Below, in pieces: positions 9,197 to 18,403 of a stretch of DNA of 64,000 nucleotides; positions within the stretch are counted from its first letter, which is position 1; the number at the start of each line of letters is the position of its first letter. The stretch is from an uncultured Roseivirga sp. (GTDB lineage Bacteria > Bacteroidota > Bacteroidia > Cytophagales > Cyclobacteriaceae): positions 310,001 to 374,000 of the forward strand of contig CANLOY010000003.1 in NCBI GenBank assembly GCA_947493005.1. Direction: 5' to 3'. Under the pieces are notes generated by a model that was not told the DNA's origin, did no database searches, and saw only the letters and a program-made list of their open reading frames with translations. Position numbers and translations under genes: made by a program.

Positions 9197-10288
9197 ATGC
9201 GAAAACACATGACGCTATTGGGCCTAATTAGCATTTTTGGCCTCTCCTGCTCCAATCCAAAAAAGAACAATGAGACTGAATACGTTTATCTCAACAATAC
9301 TTTGGACAGCTTACTAAACGCTACAATTGAGGAAGGCTTAAGTCCTGGGATTGGCCTGGCAGTTGTTTCTGGTTCTGATGTATTGTACAGCAAAGCATTC
9401 GGAGTAAAAGAAATTGGTAAAGGCCAAACTTTGAAAACAACTGATGCATTTGACTTCAGTTCAATCGTTAAAACCATGGTTTCTACTGCTGTAATGAAGG
9501 AAATAGAAGCGGGAAATATTGAATTGGACAACAAAGCCGCAGATTACCTTGAAGCATTGAAAGGAAAAGAGTTTACTCCTACTGTAAGACATATGCTTTC
9601 ACATAGTTCCGGAATACAGTTTAATGAAGGCAATGTTCAGACAGGTGGATTACTAAAGTCTGGAGACTTAAAACTTGCTTTTGAACCGGGAACTAAATTG
9701 CAGTACAGCAACGCAGCTTTTTATACCCTAGGAAAAATCCTTCAAGAACAAAGTGGAAAAACGCTGGAGGAGTATGTAGAAACCCAAATTTTAGCTTCAC
9801 TTGCAATGACTCATTCCTCTATTCACACTTTCAAAGGCATGAGTAACTTAACGGTTCCTCATACTTTGGAAGAGTCCAAACTAAAAAAAGTACCCCGTCC
9901 AGAAATAGTCTCTCGAAAAATTGGGAATGGTATTTTCTACTCCACTATTGAAGATATGTCTATCTGGGCACAAATGCATTTAAACAAGGGAATATACAAG
10001 AACCGAAGGGTATTGGCCTCTTCAAATTATACTGAAATTTGGAAACCAAACCTAAAGACAGGTTGGGATGAGATGAAAGCAGCGGCTGGTTTAGGTTGGT
10101 TTATAGGAACTGTTGATGGGCGTAAAACAGCTAGTCACATTGGAGGCACAAGTGGGTACAGCGCGGCACTGGTTATCTTTCCGGAAGATGATAGAGCGAT
10201 TGTAATTGCAGGTAACAGTAATAAGTTGCCAAGAGAGGTGCTTATTCAATCCGTAGCTTCAATTGTTTTTTCAAGTTCAACTAACTAA
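9197..10288 (+). CDS. Serine hydrolase lipoprotein, beta-lactamase/DD-peptidase fold
   Basis: The 363-residue protein has a lipoprotein-like signal (MRKHMTLLGLISIFGLSC, Cys18). The three motifs of the class C beta-lactamase/AmpH fold are present: SIVK with Ser89 and Lys92, YSN starting at Tyr170, and HIGGTSG starting at His314. Family members include beta-lactamases, DD-peptidases and esterases; Bacteroidota carry many copies and most are not resistance enzymes. The Ser-x-x-Lys nucleophile is intact, so it should be active in the periplasm. It is followed after 16 bases by a small membrane protein, likely in one transcript. Confidence 0.88.
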   Translation: MRKHMTLLGLISIFGLSCSNPKKNNETEYVYLNNTLDSLLNATIEEGLSPGIGLAVVSGSDVLYSKAFGVKEIGKGQTLKTTDAFDFSSIVKTMVSTAVMKEIEAGNIELDNKAADYLEALKGKEFTPTVRHMLSHSSGIQFNEGNVQTGGLLKSGDLKLAFEPGTKLQYSNAAFYTLGKILQEQSGKTLEEYVETQILASLAMTHSSIHTFKGMSNLTVPHTLEESKLKKVPRPEIVSRKIGNGIFYSTIEDMSIWAQMHLNKGIYKNRRVLASSNYTEIWKPNLKTGWDEMKAAAGLGWFIGTVDGRKTASHIGGTSGYSAALVIFPEDDRAIVIAGNSNKLPREVLIQSVASIVFSSSTN

Positions 10289-10304
10289 TAGTATCTTGTA
10301 AAGG

Positions 10305-10718
10305 ATGAAAACGTTCAAGTCTGATATCAGCTTAGGCATCTTCGTCATCCTAATGGTGCTATTGGGTGCTTCTTTCTTGATTACACTTAGTAGTAATTCT
10401 GGTTTGCTCTCTATGGTTGTATTCTTTGTTCAGCTTAGCAGCATCATTCTGGTCTTAAATATCTTTCTACAAACAGATTATACCATTTCTAATGAGGGAA
10501 AGCTATTCATTAGGTGCGGGGTATTCTATAAAACCAACATCAACATATCCGACATACACTCAGTTGAACAAACATCTGAACTGACCTCAGCTCCTGCCCT
10601 TTCTTTCGATAGGTTAGAAATAAAATATGGAAACAATAAATCCATCATTATTTCACCAAAAGACAAAAGAGGGTTTATTGAAAAATTACTAATGATTCAA
10701 CCAACCATTCAGTATTAG
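10305..10718 (+). CDS. Small membrane protein with bacterial PH-like domain
   Basis: The 137-residue protein has two N-terminal TM helices (about residues 10-28 and 33-55) followed by a compact beta-rich tail: YTISNEGKLFIRCGVFY, ISDIHSVEQTSE, LSFDRLEIKYGNNKSIIISPKDKRGFIEKL. This layout fits the bPH family (bPH_4/bPH_2 type), in which a PH-like fold is displayed on the membrane. The ATG follows AAAGG. Function is unknown. It is likely cotranscribed with the serine hydrolase ahead of it. Confidence 0.7.
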   Translation: MKTFKSDISLGIFVILMVLLGASFLITLSSNSGLLSMVVFFVQLSSIILVLNIFLQTDYTISNEGKLFIRCGVFYKTNINISDIHSVEQTSELTSAPALSFDRLEIKYGNNKSIIISPKDKRGFIEKLLMIQPTIQY

Positions 10719-10948
10719 CTTAACGCTTTCAAGTCATCTTTTTTGATATTGGTTCATTGACTCCTCATTGATTTCATAAGAATGTCCCATGTAAGCATTC
10801 GCCAATGCATCAATTAGGAACTTAGATATTGATAAACAGAGGGATTACATTACTGATTGTCATCCTTTCAGTCGGCACAAAACTCTCTTTACCATATCAA
10901 TAACCTCGTAGATTTAATCTCAAAAGGCAGAAGAGCTTAGGGTCTTTT

Positions 10949-10994
10949 AAAGTAAAGCCTGAGTTCTATTTACAAAAAACTCAGGCTTTACTTT
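10949..10994. terminator. Bidirectional terminator at lpxB 3' end
   Basis: AAAGTAAAGCCTGAGTT at 10949-10965 and AACTCAGGCTTTACTTT at 10978-10994 form a perfect 17-bp stem with a 12-base loop. The A/T-rich flanks give a T-rich 3' arm in both directions. It overlaps the last codons and stop of lpxB and faces the convergent PH-like gene. The remaining spacer from 10719 shows nothing else. Confidence 0.8.
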
Positions 10995-12112
10995 CTGGAC
11001 AAATCTTCAATCATCAACTCTGCAACTTTCTCCGAAGCCCCACCCCCTCCGAGTTTAGCTTCCAGTTCATCATAATCTTTCAGCATACGATCGCGAGTCT
11101 CTGGTTGTAAAACTGTGTTCAGCTCATTTACCATTCTGGTTTCATTCAAATCACCTTCAATCAACTCTTGAACCGACATTCTATCTAATATCAGGTTGAC
11201 CATACAGATATACTTGATACTGATGATTCGCTTAAGCAGATGATAAGTAACAAAGCCTGGTTTATAACAGACCACCTGAGGTACTTTAAAAAGAGCCGTC
11301 TCCAAAGTTGCAGTTCCTGAGGTAACCAAGGCAGCAGTAGCATTATTCAGAATATCATAAGTTCTACCAAACACCACTTTCACAGTATCATTAGTAAACT
11401 GATCATAGAGCCTTTCATCAACAGTTTCTGATCCCGCTACCACAAACTGATAATCAGGGAAATGTCTGACCACCTGAAGCATTTTAGGTAGCTTGGTCAG
11501 AATTTCTCTCTTTCTGCTTCCGGGTAATAAGGCGATTATTGGTTTCTCGCTCAAATCAAACTGACTGCGAAAGGCGCTTGACGCTGATAACTCTGGTCTT
11601 CTTTGGGCCATTGAGTCCAGAATTGGGTGACCTACATAGTCGACCTTATAGCCATAAGAATTATAAAAATCCTGTTCAAAAGGTAGAATGGCAAACCTTC
11701 TGTCTGTCAGACCTTGAATGGTATGTACTCGTTTTCTCTTCCAAGCCCAGGCCTGTGGTAGTATGTAGTAAAAGATTCGTGTTTCAAATCCTTGATTTCT
11801 TACAAACTTGGCAATACGAAGATTAAAGCCTGAATTATCTATAAGTATCAATACATCAGGTTTAAAGTTCAGGATGTCTTCCTCACAAAACCTGAAATTT
11901 CGTTTGATAGTTCTGAGGTTCCATAACACTCCGAACACTCCCATAAAAGAGGTCTCACGAATATGTTTCGCAAGTTCTTGTGCCTCCTCAGACATTCTAT
12001 CTCCTCCCCACACTCGGAAATATGCATCCTTATCACGAAGCTTCAACTGCTTCATCATATTAGCGGCATGCATATCACCTGAGGCCTCACCTGCAATGAT
12101 GTAGTATTTCAT
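10988..12112 (-). CDS. lpxB: Lipid-A-disaccharide synthase
   Basis: LpxB condenses UDP-2,3-diacylglucosamine with lipid X to make the tetra-acyl disaccharide of lipid A, at the inner membrane. The 374-residue protein starts at the ATG at 12112 (MKYYIIAGEASGD); the TTG codons upstream are poorer. Diagnostic features are the N-terminal IIAGEASGDMHAA nucleotide-sugar motif, the central LLPGSRKREI loop and the TSGTATLETAL segment of the second Rossmann domain. Length fits the family. Its stop codon sits inside the downstream terminator hairpin. A divergent oxidoreductase gene lies 164 bases upstream. Confidence 0.96.
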   Translation of the reverse strand: MKYYIIAGEASGDMHAANMMKQLKLRDKDAYFRVWGGDRMSEEAQELAKHIRETSFMGVFGVLWNLRTIKRNFRFCEEDILNFKPDVLILIDNSGFNLRIAKFVRNQGFETRIFYYILPQAWAWKRKRVHTIQGLTDRRFAILPFEQDFYNSYGYKVDYVGHPILDSMAQRRPELSASSAFRSQFDLSEKPIIALLPGSRKREILTKLPKMLQVVRHFPDYQFVVAGSETVDERLYDQFTNDTVKVVFGRTYDILNNATAALVTSGTATLETALFKVPQVVCYKPGFVTYHLLKRIISIKYICMVNLILDRMSVQELIEGDLNETRMVNELNTVLQPETRDRMLKDYDELEAKLGGGGASEKVAELMIEDLSRK

Positions 12113-12220
12113 CGGCAACAAAGATATTGGTTTGGGTGGTTATTACTTAAAGGTTTCAACTGAATACTTAAACCGAAAACCTTAAAACTCAAACCTTATC
12201 ACTATATGCCTTTAAATACC

Positions 12221-12251
12221 TTGTCCCTTGAATCTTTAGGAGCTACATTTA
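12221..12251 (+). promoter_or_regulatory. Putative Bacteroidota-type promoter for the Gfo/Idh gene
   Basis: A TTG at 12221-12223 is followed after 20 bases by TACATTTA at 12244-12251, one base from the TAnnTTTG -7 consensus known for Bacteroidota. The ATG is 25 bases downstream. This is pattern matching only. Confidence 0.35.
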
Positions 12252-12276
12252 CAGCCCAATCAGAAACATCCATTCT

Positions 12277-13263
12277 ATGCTCAAAATAGGCGTTCTCGGA
12301 GCCGGTCATCTCGGTAAAATTCATATCAAATGCATTAAAGATATTCCAGAATACGAATTAGTAGGTTTTTATGACCCAATCCCTGAAAACGCTGCCAAAG
12401 TCAGTGAGGAGCATGGTATACAAAGCTTTGATACGATAGAAGCGCTTTTGGAAGTAGTTGATGTAGTTGATATTGTGACCCCGACACTCTCCCACTTTGA
12501 TTGTGCACAACAAGCACTGAATGCAGGAAAGCATGTTTTTATAGAGAAGCCAGTTACTAATACCATAACAGAAGCTGAAGAACTTATTGCCTTATCAACT
12601 GCGAAGGGATTAAAAATGCAGGTTGGACATGTAGAGCGTTTTAACCCCGCTTTTGTTGCTGCTCAACCATACCTGAATCAGCCTATGTTTATCGAAACAC
12701 ATAGGCTTGCGCAATTCAACCCCAGAGGTCTGGACGTACCTGTGGTTTTAGACTTGATGATCCACGATATTGATGTAATCCTAAAAGCAGTAGGCTCAGA
12801 AGTTGAAAAGATATCGGCTAGTGGAGTGAATGTTGTAGCCGATACTCCAGATATAGCCAACGCACGGCTTGAGTTTGCGAACGGTTGTGTAGCCAACTTA
12901 ACTACAAGCCGTATAGCTGTGAAAAACATGCGTAAATCACGTTTCTTTCAAAAAGACGCCTATGTAGCCGTAGATTTCCTAGAAAAGAAATCGGAAATAG
13001 TAAGAATGCAGGAGGCTACAGGAGAAGAGGGACCTTTTTCGATGGTATTGGATTTGGGAGAAGACAAAGGCAAGAAAGAAATCATATTTGAGAACCCGAA
13101 GGTACACCCTACCAATGCCATCCGAGAAGAGTTATTTACTTTTCACGAAGCTATTGTAAATGATACTGAACCAATCGTGACTATCCAAGATGGCCATAAA
13201 GCTTTGAAAGTAGCGCACGATATTCTAGATCAGATTCAGGCTAACCTGATGAAGATTGGATAA
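12277..13263 (+). CDS. Gfo/Idh/MocA-family NAD(P)-dependent oxidoreductase
   Basis: The 328-residue protein has an N-terminal Rossmann domain with GVLGAGHLGKIH (residues 5-16), the family EKP motif at Glu90-Lys91-Pro92 (FIEKPVTN), and MIHDIDVI around His163-Asp164, where the catalytic His of the family sits. The C-terminal alpha/beta domain binds the sugar-like substrate. Members oxidise or reduce hydroxyls of sugars, often nucleotide sugars. It is divergent to lpxB, which hints at an envelope sugar substrate. Relatives such as GnnA act on UDP-GlcNAc for lipid A, but no GnnB-like aminotransferase is beside it, so this link is speculative. Confidence 0.88.
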   Translation: MLKIGVLGAGHLGKIHIKCIKDIPEYELVGFYDPIPENAAKVSEEHGIQSFDTIEALLEVVDVVDIVTPTLSHFDCAQQALNAGKHVFIEKPVTNTITEAEELIALSTAKGLKMQVGHVERFNPAFVAAQPYLNQPMFIETHRLAQFNPRGLDVPVVLDLMIHDIDVILKAVGSEVEKISASGVNVVADTPDIANARLEFANGCVANLTTSRIAVKNMRKSRFFQKDAYVAVDFLEKKSEIVRMQEATGEEGPFSMVLDLGEDKGKKEIIFENPKVHPTNAIREELFTFHEAIVNDTEPIVTIQDGHKALKVAHDILDQIQANLMKIG

Positions 13264-13309
13264 GTTTCTCGAGTGAGAAAACAACAAACTGAACTAAAAC
13301 CCTATTAAT

Positions 13310-14134
13310 ATGGACAACAGAAAATTATTACCCGTAGTAGTTATTGGTGTTATAGCGCTGATAGTAATTGTGGGATTGTCATCAAGTATATTCTATACTA
13401 TACAATCTAATGAAAGGGCTGTAATCTTTAAGAAATTCTCAGGTGGATTGGACAAAGAAAACGTTATCCAACCTGGGTTTCATGTAAAAGCTCCTTGGAA
13501 CGACCTTTATGTATATGATGTGTCGGAAAATCAGGCAGAAGAAACAATGGATGTTCTTGAAAAAAATGGGCTTTCCATTCAAGTAGATATCTCTGTACGT
13601 TTTCACCCTATGTATGAAAAAATAGGTGAGATTCATGAAACCTTTACTAGAGACTACGTGAATCGATTAGTGATTCCTGAAGTAAGATCAACTGTAAGAC
13701 AAGTAATGGGTCGCTTTACTGCTGAAGAGATTTATTCTACTAAACGTTCGGAAGTAGAGCAAGCAATCATTACTGAAACAGGAAACGTGCTCGGAAACGA
13801 GAACAACAACATTCAAATGAAAGCACTTTTGATTCGTTCAATCAACTTACCAGAAAAAATAAAAACGGCTATTGAAAGCAAACTTCAGCAAGAGCAAGAA
13901 GCACTTGCTTACAGATTTCGTTTGGATCGAGAAAAAAGTGAAGCAGAAAGAAAGCGTATTGCGGCCGAAGGTGAATCAAATGCTAACAAAATCATCAACA
14001 ATAGTTTAACGCCAGCCCTATTGAAAATGCGTGGAATTGAAGCTACGTTAAAGCTGGCAGAATCACCAAATGCTAAGGTCGTGGTAATCGGTCAGGGGAA
14101 AGACGGTTTACCTTTAATTTTGGGTAATAATTAA
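13310..14134 (+). CDS. Prohibitin-family SPFH/band 7 protein
   Basis: The 274-residue protein has one N-terminal TM helix (residues about 8-28). The SPFH domain follows (YTIQSNERAVIFKKFSGG, IQPGFHVKAPWNDLYVYDV, RFTAEEIYSTKRSEVEQAI), then a long charged helix (LQQEQEALAYRFRLDREKSEAE, split across the coiled coil) and a conserved end. Prohibitins form large membrane-associated rings that organise membrane proteins or proteases such as FtsH. The sequence is closer to prohibitin than to HflK/HflC or flotillin, and it stands alone without a partner. It is 46 bases after the oxidoreductase and may be cotranscribed. Confidence 0.9.
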   Translation: MDNRKLLPVVVIGVIALIVIVGLSSSIFYTIQSNERAVIFKKFSGGLDKENVIQPGFHVKAPWNDLYVYDVSENQAEETMDVLEKNGLSIQVDISVRFHPMYEKIGEIHETFTRDYVNRLVIPEVRSTVRQVMGRFTAEEIYSTKRSEVEQAIITETGNVLGNENNNIQMKALLIRSINLPEKIKTAIESKLQQEQEALAYRFRLDREKSEAERKRIAAEGESNANKIINNSLTPALLKMRGIEATLKLAESPNAKVVVIGQGKDGLPLILGNN

Positions 14135-14233
14135 AAAGTGTCGGTTCATTGGGAACAACTATTTTATTTCCGTGTTTATTAGATTAAATTCGCTCGCTGA
14201 AATAGGGGCATAATAGAAAACTTAAATTAAAGA

Positions 14234-15520
14234 ATGTCAAATACTGCAGAAATTAATGTTGGCGGAAAGGCTATTGAACTACCAGTTATTGAAGGTTCAG
14301 AGAACGAACAGGCGATAGATATTTCAAAGCTTAGAGGTCAAAGTGGTATCATTACGATTGATCCGGGATTTAAAAACACTGGATCTACTACTAGTGCTAT
14401 TACTTTCCTTGATGGAGAAAAGGGAATTTTAAGGTATAGAGGTTATTCAATTGAAGAGCTGGCAGAAAAGTCAAACTTCCTTGAAGTATCCTATTTGCTT
14501 ATTTATGGTCACTTACCTTCGAATGAAGAATACAACAACTTTGTTGAGACCATTACCAAGCATACTTTAGTTCACGAAGACGTGAAAAAAATTCTTGAAG
14601 GCTTCCCTTCTGCAGCTCACCCAATGGGCGTTTTATCATCTTTAGTTTGTGCTCAAACAGCTTTCTACCCTGAATCGTTAGACCCTAACAGATCTTCTGA
14701 TGAGGTTGACTTGAGTATTATCCGTTTGATCGCCAAAATGCCAACTTTCGCAGCATGGTCTTACAAAAACCAAATAGGCCACCCTGTTAATTATCCTGAC
14801 AATAAGCAAAGTTATGCGGCAAACTTCCTTAAAATGATGTTTGCCAACCCTGCCGAAGATTATGAAGTAGATCCGGTTGTTGCCGATGCACTTGATAAGC
14901 TGCTTATTCTTCATGCCGATCATGAGCAAAACTGTTCTACCTCTACAGTTAGAGTTGTAGGATCTTCTCATGCTAGTATGTATGCTTCAATTTCTGCTGG
15001 TATTAATGCGCTTTGGGGACCTCTTCATGGTGGTGCTAATCAAGCCGTTATTGAAATGTTGGAAAACATTAAAGCTGACGGTGGAGATACTAAAAAATGG
15101 ATGGCTAAGGCAAAAGATAAGGATGATCCTTTCCGTTTAATGGGCTTTGGACACAGAGTTTACAAAAACTTCGACCCTAGAGCTAAAATCATTAAAAAGG
15201 CTGCCGATGATGTATTGACCAAACTAGGTGTAAGCGATCCTGTACTGGATATCGCTAAAGGTCTTGAAGAAGAAGCATTAAATGATCCATACTTCGTTGA
15301 AAGAAAACTCTACCCTAACGTAGACTTCTATTCTGGCATTATTTACAGAGCTTTAGGAATCCCTACTGATATGTTCACGGTAATGTTTGCCATGGGTCGT
15401 TTGCCGGGCTGGATTGCACAGTGGAAAGAAATGAGGGAAAATAAAGAACCTATCGGTAGACCTAGACAAGTTTACACTGGCTCCAAAGAGAGAAGCTATG
15501 TGAGCATGTCCGAACGATAG
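14234..15520 (+). CDS. gltA: Citrate synthase
   Basis: It condenses acetyl-CoA with oxaloacetate to citrate in the TCA cycle. The 428-residue protein is the length of the type II (hexameric, NADH-sensitive) enzymes. The catalytic triad is recognisable: His265 in GPLHGGAN, His307 in GFGHRVYKN and Asp364 in NVDFYSG, very close in numbering to the E. coli residues. The HADHEQNCSTSTVR and GRPRQVYTG motifs are also present. The N-terminal 50 residues form the beta domain of type II enzymes. A strong terminator follows 19 bases after the stop, so the gene probably ends its own transcript. Confidence 0.97.
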   Translation: MSNTAEINVGGKAIELPVIEGSENEQAIDISKLRGQSGIITIDPGFKNTGSTTSAITFLDGEKGILRYRGYSIEELAEKSNFLEVSYLLIYGHLPSNEEYNNFVETITKHTLVHEDVKKILEGFPSAAHPMGVLSSLVCAQTAFYPESLDPNRSSDEVDLSIIRLIAKMPTFAAWSYKNQIGHPVNYPDNKQSYAANFLKMMFANPAEDYEVDPVVADALDKLLILHADHEQNCSTSTVRVVGSSHASMYASISAGINALWGPLHGGANQAVIEMLENIKADGGDTKKWMAKAKDKDDPFRLMGFGHRVYKNFDPRAKIIKKAADDVLTKLGVSDPVLDIAKGLEEEALNDPYFVERKLYPNVDFYSGIIYRALGIPTDMFTVMFAMGRLPGWIAQWKEMRENKEPIGRPRQVYTGSKERSYVSMSER

Positions 15521-15539
15521 GATATCATTTAAAATATTA

Positions 15540-15564
15540 AAAGGTGCTTGATGCACCTTTTTTT
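15540..15564 (+). terminator. Rho-independent terminator of gltA
   Basis: AAAGGTGC (15540-15547) and GCACCTTT (15553-15560) form an 8-bp stem with a 5-base loop, and the T run extends to 15564. It is placed directly after the gltA stop. Confidence 0.9.
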
Positions 15565-15642
15565 ATGCCCATACTTCAGGTTTCCTTCGATTTAAACGTC
15601 CATGTCGTCAAAGAATTCGTACATTAATCTGAGACTATTTCA

Positions 15643-16602
15643 ATGCTACTGAATCAATTCCCTGATATTAACTGGCTAAGAGAGCAAGCCAGAACCAACT
15701 TCCAAAACAAGAAAGGTATAGGGAACTTTCAACTACTAGATAGCGGCTGGCCTAACGTAGTACTCAATACTAAATCGAATGGAGCTGAGCGAACCGGAAT
15801 TAAGGCTCCTTTTAGTATATTTCTCAACATATCTGGTAAAAGCCGTGTTAAAGCTGGTGGAAAAGAAGTTTTATTAACCGAAAACAATTTCTGCATAGTT
15901 AACAAAGATCAATTCTACGACTTGCTAATTCCTGAGTATGCTGAAACAAATACATTCAATATTCACTTTGGAGACAGGTTATTTTCTGAAGTCAGCCACG
16001 CACTCAATAGCACTACTCAAAAGTTGCTAGACAACCCTTTAGAAGAACTACGTTTCCCTGACGTGCAAATCAAATCAGAATGGAAAACAGAAAAACTAAG
16101 TAACCTTTTGTATTGTCTTAGCCAACTCTATAAAGAGGCACCAATTGATACACCTCAGCATGCGGAGTATGAATTGTTGTCAGATGTTCTAGGACATGTA
16201 ATTGAGAGTTGTCGAAAAGATTTAAGAAGCCTTGATCAACTTAATGTACTTAAGGCCTCAACAAGAAAAGAACTAATGAGCAGAATCAATTTATCTATAG
16301 ATTATATGCATGCTCATTTTAATACCGACATAAGTCTGGATAGACTTAGTGAAGTAGCCTGCCTGTCCAAGTATCATTATTTAAGAACCTTCAGAGAAGT
16401 TATGAAATGCACCCCTCTTCAGATGATTTCCAGACTAAGGTTCAATAAGGCTCAAGCTCTTATATTAAACACAGATAAACCACTATCTGAAATATCTGTA
16501 GAAGTTGGTTTCAGTGAGCTTGCCTCTTTCAGCAGGTTTTTCACGAAACATAGTCATTCATCACCCAAGGCGCTGCGAAAGTCATCATCCTTTAATGCGT
16601 AA
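15643..16602 (+). CDS. AraC-family transcriptional regulator
   Basis: The 319-residue protein has an N-terminal cupin-like sensing region (about residues 45-120, FSIFLNISGKSRVKAGGKEVLL) and a C-terminal AraC DNA-binding domain from about residue 215: ISLDRLSEVACLSKYHYLRTF is the first helix-turn-helix and PLSEISVEVGFSELASFSRFF the second. It ends with SSPKALRKSS. AraC proteins bind DNA as monomers or dimers in response to a small ligand. No adjacent metabolic operon identifies the ligand; the next gene, 63 bases downstream on the same strand, is an unknown membrane protein that could be its target or partner. Confidence 0.9.
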   Translation: MLLNQFPDINWLREQARTNFQNKKGIGNFQLLDSGWPNVVLNTKSNGAERTGIKAPFSIFLNISGKSRVKAGGKEVLLTENNFCIVNKDQFYDLLIPEYAETNTFNIHFGDRLFSEVSHALNSTTQKLLDNPLEELRFPDVQIKSEWKTEKLSNLLYCLSQLYKEAPIDTPQHAEYELLSDVLGHVIESCRKDLRSLDQLNVLKASTRKELMSRINLSIDYMHAHFNTDISLDRLSEVACLSKYHYLRTFREVMKCTPLQMISRLRFNKAQALILNTDKPLSEISVEVGFSELASFSRFFTKHSHSSPKALRKSSSFNA

Positions 16603-16665
16603 TGAGAATTAGCAATTTGGGTTAAATTTACTTTTGAGGTTCATTTTACCTTTAAAAGAAAAAAG

Positions 16666-17334
16666 ATGACACAGATTGGTTTTTACATTCTCCCCATCAT
16701 AATGCTGTATAGCATTTTTCAATTATTCAGTTCAGCAGAAAACAAGGTCAAACTTCAAAGAGACTTCATTGTATTTGCGCTGGTCTGGACAGCTTATACC
16801 TTAGCAATGTCTTTTTCAGGTGTGTTGAATGATACTTCGCTACCTCCCAGAGCTCCTGTTTTCATCATCATACCATCGTTTATTATCATTTTTATTGTCA
16901 CAGGTAGGAAGCAGTTTAAACAATTGATACCTAAACTTTCTCAGCCTCGTCTGGTCTACATCCAGTCCTTCAGGATTATTGTGGAACTACTTATCTATGG
17001 GGCTTTTGTTGACGGTAAATTTCCTCAACGAGTAACATTTGAAGGTTTGAACTTTGATATCCTAATGGGTATAATGGCAATTCCAGCAGGCTACCTTATA
17101 CAAATGGGAGTAATGAAAAGAAAAGGCATACTGGCCTGGAACATTCTTGGTTTAACGGTTCTGACTCTTACTGGCTATGCTTTCATATCCTCTTTCTATT
17201 TCTCAGACTTTACTATTATCTCAGGAGAAATAGCGCTCACTCAAACACCATACGTTTTGTTACCTGCCATTCTGCTACCAATTGCTATATTCTACCATGT
17301 CGTTTCTATCAGACATAGTTTGATGGTTAAATAG
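16666..17334 (+). CDS. Multi-pass membrane protein, unknown
   Basis: I do not recognise this 222-residue protein. It has about six hydrophobic segments (near residues 3-17, 35-55, 66-84, 108-120, 135-155, 162-185, 192-215), with short loops and no catalytic motif. A conserved-looking patch, VYIQSFRIIVELLIYGAFVDG, lies in the middle. It follows an AraC regulator on the same strand. Its last 8 bases overlap the 3' end of menC on the opposite strand, so both stop codons are inside the overlap. Confidence 0.65.
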   Translation: MTQIGFYILPIIMLYSIFQLFSSAENKVKLQRDFIVFALVWTAYTLAMSFSGVLNDTSLPPRAPVFIIIPSFIIIFIVTGRKQFKQLIPKLSQPRLVYIQSFRIIVELLIYGAFVDGKFPQRVTFEGLNFDILMGIMAIPAGYLIQMGVMKRKGILAWNILGLTVLTLTGYAFISSFYFSDFTIISGEIALTQTPYVLLPAILLPIAIFYHVVSIRHSLMVK

Positions 17335-18403
17335 CACCCCATTCGACAGGGGTATTATATAGCAAGTACCCTTGTCGAATCTCTAATGGAGACTCAATAT
17401 TGTTGTGGTATAGCTGACCCGTGCCTAATCCCTGAGGTAATGTAGGTTTGTAAAGTGAAGTAAACTGGGCAATTGCATTGAGGCCTATATTGGATTCAAG
17501 CATAGAGGTCATCCACCATCCAATATTTCGATTTTCTGCTAACTCAATCCATTCTCTACAAGACCTGATACCTCCTACAAGGGAAGGTTTAAGGATTAAA
17601 TATTGGGGTTTAAGATACTCTATTAGCTTTCGCTTTTCGGTCAAATCATGAACACCTATCAACTCTTCATCCAAAGCAATCGGAAGAATGCCAGAATCAA
17701 CAAGCTCAGACATTTCAGGTAATTGACCTGGTTTAATAGGCTGTTCAATTGAATGAATCTCCAAAGCAGCTAGCTCTTCCAGCTTTTCTAACGCATCTGT
17801 AGAAGTAAAGGCGCCATTCGCATCTACTCTAAGTGTAATATCATTGGCCGAGTATTCTTTTCTGATAGCCTCTAGCAGGTGCAATTCTCTGTCGAAGCTT
17901 ATTGCTCCCACCTTCATTTTGATGGTATTAAAACCAGCTTTTAGTTTCTCCTCAATCTGCTGCTTCATAAAAGTCTCATCTCCCATCCAGATCAATCCAT
18001 TGATAGGAATTCTGTATTGACCAGCGTGAAAAGATGTATCGAAGATTTGCTTCTTGCCACCATTTAATAAATCCAACAAGGCAGTTTCTAAACCAAAACG
18101 CATTGAAGGGTTATCAGCTGGAATATGTTCAGCTACAAATGAGAGTATCTCATCCTCGGATTCAGGTATGTCCAACTGCTCAATTACAGACAGAAAACGT
18201 TCTAATCGGTGCTGATAATTTTCGTGGTAATCAATACTAAGTCCTTTCAGTGGGCTAGCCTCTCCTATTCCATAGGTGTTTGATTCATCAATAAATGAGG
18301 CTTTTATGAACCAGGTCTCTTTCTCGGTAAATGCACCTCTGGAAGTGCCCGCCTTAAACCGGAAACGCAGTAGATATGGGACTACTTCAAACTGGAGTTT
18401 CAT
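17327..18403 (-). CDS. menC: o-Succinylbenzoate synthase (enolase superfamily)
   Basis: MenC dehydrates SHCHC to o-succinylbenzoate in menaquinone synthesis. The 358-residue protein has the muconate-lactonizing-type barrel residues: IKMK with Lys162 and Lys164, metal ligands Asp194 (VDANGAF), Glu220 (EQP) and Asp245 (DEE), and Lys272 in LKPS. The GLGTGQLY end is typical of Bacteroidota MenC. A related activity, dipeptide epimerase, cannot be excluded because the active sites are alike. Its ATG overlaps the ribE stop as ATGA, so translation is coupled to ribE. No other men gene is nearby. Confidence 0.82.
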   Translation of the reverse strand: MKLQFEVVPYLLRFRFKAGTSRGAFTEKETWFIKASFIDESNTYGIGEASPLKGLSIDYHENYQHRLERFLSVIEQLDIPESEDEILSFVAEHIPADNPSMRFGLETALLDLLNGGKKQIFDTSFHAGQYRIPINGLIWMGDETFMKQQIEEKLKAGFNTIKMKVGAISFDRELHLLEAIRKEYSANDITLRVDANGAFTSTDALEKLEELAALEIHSIEQPIKPGQLPEMSELVDSGILPIALDEELIGVHDLTEKRKLIEYLKPQYLILKPSLVGGIRSCREWIELAENRNIGWWMTSMLESNIGLNAIAQFTSLYKPTLPQGLGTGQLYHNNIESPLEIRQGYLLYNTPVEWGAI

